From positions 1 through 22,854 of the forward strand of contig DATGXI010000104.1 in assembly GCA_035299065.1 (NCBI GenBank): a DNA stretch of 22,854 nt. The letters run 5' to 3'. Made by a program: the position numbers and the translations under genes. The notes under the pieces are model-generated. The model saw only the letters and a list, made by a program, of their open reading frames with translations. It made no database searches and was not told the origin of the DNA. This DNA is from DASPJQ01 sp035299065 (GTDB taxonomy: Bacteria; Bacteroidota; Bacteroidia; Flavobacteriales_D; UBA2798). Within the stretch, counting starts at the first letter, position 1. Each line of letters opens with the position of its first letter. This document shows positions 6,945-16,800 of the stretch, piece by piece.

Positions 6945-7640
6945 TTAATTTGAATCCAATAGCTTTTTAACAAGCTTGGGAACACCTGTACTGGCATTCT
7001 CATTGATTTGGGTCAGATTTTTCAAATCAGTCAAATGAATTGGTTTAGGATCAACCAGGTATTTTTCATTGTACTTGGGCGCTTTATACACAAGGCCTGC
7101 AGCCGGGTATACCGTTAAACTTGTTCCTGTAATGATTAAAATATCAGCTTGCTGAACCACTTCAATGGCTTTTGTCATCATAGGCACATCTTCGCCAAAC
7201 CAAACTACATGCGGACGTAATTGGTACCCGTCAGGGCATTTGTCACCATAATTCAATTCCCACCCGGTTATAGGGTACAAAATTTCATTTTTGCTGGCGT
7301 TGGTGCTACGCGCATATTGAATGTTTCCATGAAGGTGAAGCACCTTGGTACTACCCGCACGCTGATGCAAATCGTCAATATTTTGGGTAATAACTGTTAC
7401 ATCGAATTTTTTTTCAAGTTCGGCCAGTGCAATATGTGCAGCATTTGGTTTTGCTTCAACAATTTGTTTCCTGCGTTTGTTGTAAAATTCCAACACCATT
7501 TTCTGGTCCTTATCCCAAGCCTCAGGCGTAGCCACATCATAAACATTATACTCCTCCCACAACCCATCGCTATCACGAAAGGTTTTAAGCCCGCTGTCGG
7601 CACTTACTCCTGCTCCTGAAAATACAACAACTTTTTTCAT
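6945..7640 (-). CDS. cobB: Sir2-family NAD-dependent protein deacylase without zinc cysteines
   Basis: A 231-aa sirtuin from the ATG at 7640. A further in-frame ATG at 7658 would add six residues (MANYLQ), but family members usually start MKK just before the NAD-binding GAGVS, so 7640 is preferred. Visible motifs are GAGVSADSG (9-17), TFRDSDGLWE (20-29), TQNIDDLH (85-92), catalytic His104 in LHLHGN, and LRPHVVWFGE (141-150). Tyr53 and Arg56 in EFYNKRR match the class III residues that favour succinyl/malonyl-lysine, so a desuccinylase-type activity is likely. In place of the four-cysteine zinc site there is a shortened segment with a single cysteine (Cys135, GDKCPDG), the only cysteine in the protein. 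No promoter box is obvious upstream. Confidence 0.9.
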   Translation of the reverse strand: MKKVVVFSGAGVSADSGLKTFRDSDGLWEEYNVYDVATPEAWDKDQKMVLEFYNKRRKQIVEAKPNAAHIALAELEKKFDVTVITQNIDDLHQRAGSTKVLHLHGNIQYARSTNASKNEILYPITGWELNYGDKCPDGYQLRPHVVWFGEDVPMMTKAIEVVQQADILIITGTSLTVYPAAGLVYKAPKYNEKYLVDPKPIHLTDLKNLTQINENASTGVPKLVKKLLDSN

Positions 7641-8000
7641 CTGTAAATAATTCGCCATTTAGTTGTCAGATGGAATACACCATTTTAGGTTTGTTTACCA
7701 ATATGGCTATTTCACTTGTTAATCAATCTTTTCTAATGCAAAATACGCCTTATTTGCTTTTTTAGATGCATTCGTTAAAAAAAATGCATATTTCACGCCT
7801 ACTAAGGTAATAAAATAAGGGTTCAACGCTCATTTTTATATCTTCGCATACTCATTGGCTTAGCACCAGCTTATGAATATTCATGCTCAACCTGGCACAC
7901 ATGCAACAGCATGTTACAAGACCGTAAAGAATAAATTAATGAACGGGTTAAATTCACATGAATATTCCTTAATGCTGGCTAAAAGGCGAATTACTGACTT
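7641..8000. other. 360-bp divergent intergenic region with structured maeB leader
   Basis: This region separates the sirtuin (-) from maeB (+). No open frame of note is present. The best + strand promoter-like box is TATCTTCG at 7839-7846, one base off TAnnTTTG and without a -33 TTG, which would give a leader of about 150 nt. Within that leader are a perfect 12-bp palindrome (7873-7884), a second copy of its first ten bases (7958-7967), and a possible long-range stem (TAGC and CAGC at 7861-7864 and 7867-7870 with GCTGGCTA at 7974-7981). I see nothing recognisable as a known riboswitch. Confidence 0.5.
7873..7884. repeat. Perfect 12-bp palindrome in the maeB leader
   Basis: ATGAATATTCAT reads the same on both strands. 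Its first ten bases recur as a direct copy at 7958-7967, 85 bp further on. It could be a dimeric repressor site or chance in AT-rich DNA. Confidence 0.45.
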
Positions 8001-10274
8001 ATGAAAAACAAAAAACAAGAAGCACTCGATTATCACTCACAGGGTCGCCCCGGTAAAATTGAAGTGGTTCCAACAAAACCCTATAGTTCACAACGCGATC
8101 TTGCATTGGCCTATTCACCAGGTGTGGCCGAGCCCTGCCTTGAAATAGCGCAAAAAGTTGATAACGTTTATAAGTATACGGCCAAAGGAAATCTTGTGGC
8201 TGTAATCTCTAATGGCACCGCAGTGCTTGGCCTCGGAAATATTGGTCCCGAAGCTTCAAAACCTGTAATGGAAGGAAAGGGTTTGTTGTTTAAAATCTTT
8301 GCCGATATTGATGTTTTTGATATTGAAGTAGATGCCAGTGATATTGATGGATTTTGTAAAACCGTTAAGGCCATTGCCCCAACTTTTGGGGGCATAAACC
8401 TTGAGGACATTAAAGCTCCCGAAGCATTTGAGATTGAGAAGCGCCTGAAAGAGGAATTAAATATTCCAATCATGCACGATGACCAGCATGGCACTGCTAT
8501 TATTTCGGCTGCTGCGCTTTTAAATGCACTTGAAATTGCCAAAAAAGACATTCGCAAAGTAAAAATTGTTGTGAATGGCGCAGGCGCTGCTGCTATTTCC
8601 TGCGTAAAACTTTACTTGTCATTGGGCGTGAAAAAAGAAAATGTTTTCATGTTTGACAGCAAGGGCGCTGTAACAACAAAACGAAAAGATCTGGACAAAT
8701 ACAAAGCATTTTTTGCACAGAAAAAAGAAATGAAAAGCCTTGGTGGTGCCTTAAAAGGTGCCGATGTTTTCCTGGGACTCTCAAAAGCAAATATTCTTAC
8801 AAAAGCCATGATTCGCACAATGGCAAAAAACCCAATTGTTTTTGCACTGGCAAACCCCGATCCTGAAATTTCCTATGCTGATGCAAAAGCAGCACGTGAA
8901 GACATCATTGTAGCAACCGGGCGTAGTGACAATCCCAACCAGGTAAACAATGTACTTGGGTTTCCATTCATCTTCAGAGGTGCACTTGATGTCAGGGCTA
9001 CTTGTATTAATGAGGAAATGAAACTTGCCGCGGTGCACGCCCTTGCAAAACTTGCCAAGGAACCTGTTCCTGAAGAAGTGAATGTTGCGTATGGCACTAA
9101 ACACATTGCTTTTGGACGTGACCAAATTATACCCAAACCGCTCGATCCGCGGCTGCTTTCATACGTTGCACCTGCCGTTGCAAAAGCGGCCATTAAATCG
9201 GGTGTTGCCAAACATAAAATTACCGACTGGGATGCATATGTTGATCAACTGAACCAGCGATTGGGGCATGACAACAAACTCATTCGCACACTTACCGAGC
9301 GGGCAAAAAGAAATCCAAAAAGAGTTGTATTTGCCGAAGCCGATAATCCAAAAGTACTTAAGGCAGCAAACATTGCTTACGAAGAAGATATTTGCACCCC
9401 AATATTGCTTGGTGATCGCAAAAAAATAACTGCATTGATCAAAGAATTTAGTCTTGATTTGACTGATGTAACCATTATTGATCCACGCAGTGATGATGAA
9501 AAACCAAGGCGTGAGGAATACGCAGCCTATTTTTATAAAAAACGTCAGCGAAAGGGATTAACCCAACTGGAATCATTAAAACTCATGCGCGAGCGTAATT
9601 ATTTTGGTGCCTTAATGGTTGAAAAAGGCCATGCTGATGCTGTGCTTTCAGGCCTTACACGCGCCTACCGCGATGTAATTAAACCTGCTTTACAAGTTAT
9701 TGGAACGGGTAAAGACGTTAAAAAAGTTGCTGGCATGTATATTATTTTCACGAAGGAGGGTCCCGTGTTTTTTGCCGATACAACCATCAATCACAACCCA
9801 AGTGTAGAAGACCTTGTTGAAATTACCATGCGTGTTCACAATGCGGTAAAAAATTATGGTATTGAGCCGCGCATTGCCATGCTTTCGTATTCAAATTTTG
9901 GCGGGTCGGAAGGCGACAGCCAAAAACGCGTTAGCCAGGCCGTTTCCATTTTACACAAAGAGCATCCGGAAATGATTGTTGACGGAGAAATACAGGCCAA
10001 TTTTGCGCTCAACCAGGAGTTGTTAAAAGAAGTTTTTCCATTCAGTGTTCTGAATGGAAAAAAACCAAATACATTGATTTTTCCTTCCCTTTCGGCAGGT
10101 AACATTGCCTATAAATTAATACAGGAAATGACAAAAGCCGAAGTAGTTGGACCCGTTTTGTTGGGTATGAAAAAATCATTCCACGTATTGCAAATTGGTT
10201 GCAGTGTTCGCGAAATTGTGAACATGGTTAAAATAGCAGTAATTGATGCACAAGCAAAATCAACTAAAAAATGA
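8001..10274 (+). CDS. maeB: NADP-dependent malic enzyme with C-terminal phosphotransacetylase-like domain
   Basis: A 757-aa MaeB-type protein, full length for the family. Residues 1 to about 425 are the malic enzyme, which converts malate to pyruvate and CO2 with NAD(P)H formation. Visible are Tyr38 in LALAYSPGVAEPC, Lys93 in MEGKGLLFKIFADID, the metal-site HDDQHGTA (159-166) and the nucleotide-binding NGAGAAAIS (192-200). Residues from about 430 on (NPKRVVFAEADNPKVLKAA onward) are the phosphotransacetylase-like domain, which in characterised MaeB proteins has a regulatory role (acetyl-CoA sensing) and not a proven transferase activity. The fusion is normal, not a local oddity. The stop overlaps the ruvA start by four bases (ATGA at 10271-10274), so the two are translationally coupled. 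Confidence 0.96.
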   Translation: MKNKKQEALDYHSQGRPGKIEVVPTKPYSSQRDLALAYSPGVAEPCLEIAQKVDNVYKYTAKGNLVAVISNGTAVLGLGNIGPEASKPVMEGKGLLFKIFADIDVFDIEVDASDIDGFCKTVKAIAPTFGGINLEDIKAPEAFEIEKRLKEELNIPIMHDDQHGTAIISAAALLNALEIAKKDIRKVKIVVNGAGAAAISCVKLYLSLGVKKENVFMFDSKGAVTTKRKDLDKYKAFFAQKKEMKSLGGALKGADVFLGLSKANILTKAMIRTMAKNPIVFALANPDPEISYADAKAAREDIIVATGRSDNPNQVNNVLGFPFIFRGALDVRATCINEEMKLAAVHALAKLAKEPVPEEVNVAYGTKHIAFGRDQIIPKPLDPRLLSYVAPAVAKAAIKSGVAKHKITDWDAYVDQLNQRLGHDNKLIRTLTERAKRNPKRVVFAEADNPKVLKAANIAYEEDICTPILLGDRKKITALIKEFSLDLTDVTIIDPRSDDEKPRREEYAAYFYKKRQRKGLTQLESLKLMRERNYFGALMVEKGHADAVLSGLTRAYRDVIKPALQVIGTGKDVKKVAGMYIIFTKEGPVFFADTTINHNPSVEDLVEITMRVHNAVKNYGIEPRIAMLSYSNFGGSEGDSQKRVSQAVSILHKEHPEMIVDGEIQANFALNQELLKEVFPFSVLNGKKPNTLIFPSLSAGNIAYKLIQEMTKAEVVGPVLLGMKKSFHVLQIGCSVREIVNMVKIAVIDAQAKSTKK

Positions 10275-10843
10275 TTGAGTATTTAGAGGGTAAATTGGTT
10301 GAAAAAACACCAACCTTTATTGTAGTAGATGTTAACGGTGTGGGTTATTATGTTCACGTTTCACTAAATACGTTTGGTGCGTTGGGATCGGTTGAAAAAG
10401 CAAAAATTTTTATTCACCAGGTTATTCGCGAAGATGCCCATTTGTTGTTTGGTTTTGCAACAGACGATGAGCGTATTGTTTTTAAGAGCTTACTGTCCGT
10501 TAATGGCGTAGGGCCCAATACAGCCCGCATGATCCTTTCATCGCTAACCCATAGCGAAGTTTTAATTGCTATTTCCCAAGGTAATGTTGGCGCCTTCAAA
10601 CGCATAAAAGGCATTGGCGAAAAAACAGCCCAACGCATATTGGTTGATTTAGCCGGAAAAATGGGAAAATCAGGCGATTCCGCAGGAAAATCAACCTCAC
10701 CTATTTTTGCCGAGGCCCTTTCAGCACTGCTCACACTTGGCTTTGACAAGAATACTATTGAGAAAACCCTTGATAAAATTATTGCATCAGACAATAATTT
10801 GACCGTTGAGCAGTTAATAAAAGCTGCGCTAAAGAATATGTAA
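10271..10843 (+). CDS. ruvA: Holliday junction branch migration protein RuvA
   Basis: A 190-aa protein, the usual RuvA length. Residues 1-62 form the OB-fold domain (MIEYLEGKLVEKTPTFIVVD, then REDAHLLFGF). Two helix-hairpin-helix motifs follow: VNGVGPNTARMIL (77-89) and IKGIGEKTAQRIL (112-124), the DNA-backbone contacts. A flexible linker and the small C-terminal domain that binds RuvB (about 145-190, FAEALSALLTLGF) complete it. RuvA tetramers hold four-way junctions while RuvB drives branch migration; ruvB and ruvC are not in this window. The start ATG overlaps the maeB stop and sprA starts 18 bp downstream, so it sits in the middle of a three-gene operon. Confidence 0.97.
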   Translation: MIEYLEGKLVEKTPTFIVVDVNGVGYYVHVSLNTFGALGSVEKAKIFIHQVIREDAHLLFGFATDDERIVFKSLLSVNGVGPNTARMILSSLTHSEVLIAISQGNVGAFKRIKGIGEKTAQRILVDLAGKMGKSGDSAGKSTSPIFAEALSALLTLGFDKNTIEKTLDKIIASDNNLTVEQLIKAALKNM

Positions 10844-10861
10844 TTATATTAGAAAACTGTT

Positions 10862-13800
10862 TTGAAGGGAGATTTGTTAAATAGAAAAGGCCTTGGCCTG
10901 GGTATTCCGGTAGTTTTTATAAGCGTTATTGGCTATTCAATAGTACATAATGGTCTAAAAAACAATTCTTTAGCGAATTATTCAGCCAGTGATGAGGCCA
11001 AGGACAAAATGAGCATAACCATGCCCATTGATAGTCCCAAAGTAGAATTGATTTACCCGTTCAACGATCCGTTAACCCCGCTTGTTGACAGTAGTAACAA
11101 TTCAATTGACCTCAAGGATCCACTCAACATTGAGTCAAAAATTGAATATGACCCGGTAACGGGTACGTATTACTTCAATTCCAAGTACGGAAATCAAAAC
11201 TACCACCAGGGTACAGGTATGACCATGGAAGAATTCCGTAACTATGATTTGAAAAACAGTATTTCCAGCAATTGGCAGGAAATAATTGCCGCTGAAAATC
11301 CAAATGCCAGCGGAGGTTCAAGCAAAGGATGGACTCCTCCACCTATTCCACTATCGAAAGATAAAGACAAGGGTTGGTTAGGCGATAAAATTGAGATCAA
11401 ACCTTCAGGAAGTGCCGAATTGATTTTTGGTTTGAACACATCGCGCACGGCAAACCCGCAAATTCCCGAAAAACAACGTAAGATCACCATTTTTGATTTC
11501 AACCAGCGTATCCAAATCAACCTCCTTGGAAACATTGGCGATAAAATGAAATTAAATTTCAATTACAATACCGAGGCAACTTTTGATTTTGAAAATCAAA
11601 TCAAGCTGGGCTACCAGGGAAATGAAGATGAAATTATTCAAAGCGTTGAGGCAGGTAATGTTAGTTTACCGCTAACAGGAACGTTGATTACAGGAAGTCA
11701 AAGTTTATTCGGTATTAAAATTGGCACAAAATGGGGACGTTTGACCAACACAACCGTTTTATCACAAAACAAAGGTAAGCGTACCGAAATTGAAGTAAAA
11801 GGCGGGGCGCAAACACAAAATTTTGAAATCACTGCCGATAATTACGAGGCCAACAAACATTATTTTCTTGCGCATTATTTCAGGAACCAGTATGACAAAG
11901 CCATGCAAAGTTTACCTACTGTAAATTCAGTGGTGAATATTACACGGGTTGAAGTATGGGTAACCAACACAAATAACACCATTGACAATACACGAAACTT
12001 TGTTGCCTTTGCCGATTTGGGCGAAACACAGGTTTTTCAAACAACAACACCGGGCCCATCAGTAACAAGTTTAAGCAACCTTCCTGAAAATGACGCAAAC
12101 AACCTTTATCAAACTGTTGCCAGCAATTCAGGTGTTCGTGGTTTCGTAAACGCAGCAAGTGTACTTTCCACCATTGTTGTTTCTCCCGGTCCATTTTCAC
12201 AAGGTATCAACTTTGAAAAGGTGCAAAATGCCCGCATGCTTGCACCAACCGAGTACAACGTAAATACATCACTTGGATTTATTTCATTAAATGCACCTCT
12301 CAATAACGATGAAGTGTTAGGCGTTTCATTCCAATTTGTATACCAGGGGCAAACTTACCAGGTAGGTGAATTTTCAACTGATGGTGTTGCAGGACAAAAT
12401 GCCCTTGTGTTGAAATTATTAAAAGGTACTATCACCAATCCAAAGTTTACACGATGGGATTTGATGATGAAAAACATTTACAACCTTAGCGCATACCAAA
12501 TTTCGAAAGAAAATTTCAGGTTAGATGTTTGGTACAACAATCCTTCATCAAGTATTGATATCAATTACCTCCCTTATTCAGGTGTTGATGGCAAGCCCTT
12601 GATACAGGTAGTGGATGTTGATCGTTATGATCAAAACAACAACCCTTATCCTGACGGTATATTTGATTTCATGCCCTTATCATACAACGGTAACCAATCG
12701 ATAGGAGGCGGTACAATAAACACACAAAACGGCCGCATTTATTTCACCACAGTTGAACCATTTGGTACAACGCTTAAAAACAAGTTAACGGCTGCAGGGC
12801 TGCCTGCCTCGGTAATTAATTCAGTTGTGTTCCAGCCATTGTACGATTCAACAAAAACGGCCGCACAGCAAATCCCTTCTCTAAACCGTTTCAAAATTAA
12901 AGGTCAGTATCAATCCGCATCAGGTTCTGAAATCTCGCTAAATGCAATTAACGTTCCGCAAGGTTCGGTAGTTGTAACCGCTGGTGGAGTTCCGTTGGTT
13001 GAGAACCAGGATTACCGTGTTGATTATAACCTGGGGCGTGTAACCATTATTAACCAGAGTTTACTAGAATCGCAAACACCTATCAAAGTATCGTTGGAAA
13101 GTAATACACTTTTCAGCATGCAAACCAAAACCATGATTGGTTCACGTTTTGATTACCGTGTAAATCGCGACATCAACGTGGGTGGTACCATCATGAATCT
13201 AACTGAGCGGCCACTTACGCAAAAAATAAACATTGGTGACGAACCTATTTCAAACTGGATGATTGGTTTAGATGGAAGCATTAAAAAAGAAGTTCCGTTT
13301 ATTACCCGTTTAGTGGATAAAATTCCATTTATCAATACAAAGGAGAAATCGACACTAACCGCAAACATTGAGTTCGCGAAAATCATTCCAGGAACAGCAC
13401 GTGCTATTAATGGTCTTTCCTATATTGACGATTTTGAAGGAAGTCAAAGCGCCATTGATTTGCGTTCACAAAACAGCTGGGTACTTGCCAGTACACCGAA
13501 AGGGCAAGTTACAGGAACCGGAGGCAATCCGGCATTATTTCCCGAAGCCGCTGATGGATTGTCCAATGAACTTGCTGCAGGGTTTAACCGGGCATTGTTA
13601 AATTGGTTCGTGATTGATCCTCTTTTTCATTTGAACAATAACCTTACGCCCGATTACATAAAAAATTCACCCATGCAAAGTAACCAGCTTATGCGTGTGG
13701 TATATGAAAACGATGTTTTCCCTAACAGGCAGCTGGCAACAGGACAACCTACGAACATTGCCATGTTCAACCTGGCTTATTACCCGGGCGAACGTGGCCC

Positions 13801-16800
13801 TTATAATTATGTAGCCAATGATTACTCATTCACAACACCTGATGGAGGTTCACATACCGTACAGGGACTGAATGTTAATGGTGGACTTGATGTACCACAA
13901 TCACGGTGGGGCGGCATTATGCGTCCACTTACAACAACCGACTTTGAATTGGCAAACATCAATTACATACAGTTTTGGGTAATGGACCCATTCAATAGCG
14001 ATGCCATTAACATGTTTGGTTCAACGGGTGGTGACTTGTATTTTAACTTAGGAAATGTTTCAGAAGATATTTTACCCGATTCATACAAAGCTTTTGAAAA
14101 TGGATTACCGGCAAACGGTGATTATGCAGCTGCTATTGCAGCCAACCAATTAACCACTACAGAATGGGGATATGTTCCAACCATTCAACCTATCGTAAAT
14201 GCATTTGACAATTCAGGGGAAGATGCAGCACGCATTAACCAGGACGTTGGTCTTGATGGTTTAAAAAATGTGGATGAAGCAAGTTTTTATGCTTCTTATG
14301 TTTCGGCAGCTACAGCTGTAGCTTCTTCAAACCCGGGTGCAATTACCAGCGACCCTTCGGCTGATAATTATCATTATTACAGGGGCGATGACTTTGATGC
14401 AGCTCAAAATAACATTCTTGAGCGTTATAAAAAATACAATGGCCAGGAAGGCAACTCGCCTACCACAGGAATGGCAGCAAGTATGAATGCTGATGGGTAT
14501 CCTACATCGGCAACCACCTTACCAAATGTTGAGGACATTAACTTTGACAACAACTTAAGTGAAACCGAAAGTTATTTTCAATATAAGGTAAGTATGCGTC
14601 CGGCTGACATGGACGTGGTTGGTGAAAACTACATTACCAACATTGTTACAGCATACAATACCTTGCCTGATGGAAGTTCACCTCCAATTAAATGGTATCA
14701 GTTCCGCATTCCTGTTCGCGACCCTGAAAAAATCGTTAACAGCATCCAGGATTTCCGTTCTATACGTTTTATCCGCATGTTCCTTAAAGATTGCAAGGAG
14801 CCTATTGTATTGCGTTTTGCACGTTTGGAATTAATTCGTGGTGAGTGGCGTGCTTATCAACAATCATTGCTTGAGCCAGGTGAAGCTATAGTGGGTGACC
14901 CAAGCTCAACATTGTTTGATGTATCGGCCGTGAACATTGAAGAACACGGAAGCCGTCAGCCAATCAACTACCAGATACCGCCAGGCATTAACCGCCAGGT
15001 TGATGTTACAACAGCAAACCTGCGTAACCTGAATGAACAAGCCCTTGCACTGGATATTTGTGGATTGGAAGATGGTGATGCGCGTGCAGCCTACCGCAAT
15101 GTACAATTTGACGTTCGTTCTTATAAACGCTTAAAAATGTTTGTGCATGCCGAAACGTCTTCGTTAACCGATGCCTGTAAAGATGATGATGTGGTCATGT
15201 TCGTTCGTCTTGGTACCGACTTTGATGAAAACTATTACGAATATGAATTGCCTTTAAAAATGACTCCATGGGGCGAAACAAGTGCTGAAGGTGTTTGGCC
15301 TGCTGCAAATGAAGTAGACATTGAATTTGATAAATTAATTGATTTTAAACTTTTGCGAAATGAAAACGTGGCGTCAGGTCTTGCTGTTGTAAATCAACCT
15401 TACTCCAGTACCGATGTTTTCCCTGGACGCATTGTTCGTGTAAAAGGAAATCCAAATTTACAGGGAATAAAAACCGTAATGGTGGGTGTACGCAATCCAC
15501 GTAAAGCCGGCCCAAGTCCTTATAAGCCTGACGATGGAAGATCAAAATGCCTTGAGGTTTGGATAAACGAGTTACGTTTAACTGATTTTGATCAGCATGG
15601 TGGTTGGGCCGCAACAGGCCGTGTAAATACCAATCTTGCTGACTTTGGAAGTTTAGCTTTGTCAGGTTCATACAGTACGCCTTATTGGGGTAGTATTGAA
15701 AAACGCGTGAGCGAACGCCAACGTGAAACAATCATGTCATTTGATGCAATATCATCATTTGAACTTGGAAAATTCTTCCCTGAAAAATGGGGAATACGTT
15801 TACCTATGTATTTGAGTTATGGTGAAAACAGGTCAAACCCACAATTTGATCCATTGCAACCTGATGTATTGTATGATTTGGCAACCTCAGAGTTAAGTGC
15901 CGATGAAAGAATAAAACATAAACAAAAAAGCCAGAATTATACACGAAGGAGAAGCATTAATTTTGCCAACGTAAAAAAAGAACGTACCGGTGATGCAAAA
16001 CCACATTTCTATGATATTTCCAACTGGTCGTTCACATATGCTTATAATGAGATTTTCCATCGCGACATCAATGTTGAATACAACATGAACAAAACCTACA
16101 GGGCCGGTGCGAATTATTCATTTAATAAAAACTCCAAGCCCTGGGAACCTTTCGCAAAAAGCAAATTCTTATCCAAATCAAAATGGTTTGGCCTAATTAA
16201 GGACTTTAATTTATTTCTTGCGCCAAAGGTTATTGCTTTCAGGAACGAAATAAGCCGGTCGTACATTGAAAATATAATACGTGCGAATTATGGTGCGCTG
16301 GCTTTCCCGAATTACACCAAGAATTTTTTCTGGATAAGAGGTTACGATGTAAAATACGATATTACCAAGAACCTGAAATTTGATTATACAGCAACCAACA
16401 ACGGGGTAGTTGGCGAACCTATTGGACGCGTTAATAAAATGTTCCAGGACGAATACACTACGTTTAAAGACAGTGTACAGTCATCCATTATGCAGGGCGG
16501 AACTACGACCCATTATAACCATACCATTAATTTAACCTACCAATTGCCATTAAGTAAAATACCACTTACTGACTGGATAAGTGTAAATGCAAAATATTCG
16601 GCAGGATATGACTGGCAGCGTTCACCATTTGGCCAGGACACGTTGGGTCATATTGTACAGAATTCACGAAACGTCTCGCTGAATGGTCAGCTGAATTTTG
16701 TCACCCTTTATAATCATTGGGGCTGGTTGAAAAAAATAAATCAAAAAGCAGGCGGTGGTGCACCGGGTAAAAAACCGGTTTCAAAAATACCAGGTAAGAA

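Noticed and set aside
7221..7619. A 132-codon plus-strand frame inside the sirtuin gene
   Set aside because: It lies antisense to conserved sirtuin motifs and resembles no protein; it follows from codon bias on the real strand.
7641..7658. ATG at 7658 as the sirtuin start
   Set aside because: It adds six residues (MANYLQ) before MKKVVVFSGAG, where family members usually begin; it cannot be excluded.
8168..9211. Several minus-strand frames of 68-129 codons inside maeB
   Set aside because: All are antisense to strongly conserved malic-enzyme sequence, serine/alanine-rich in the way antisense frames usually are, and have no promoter or family match.
8001..10274. The joined malic enzyme and phosphotransacetylase-like domains as a novel fusion
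   Set aside because: This is the normal MaeB architecture in many bacteria.
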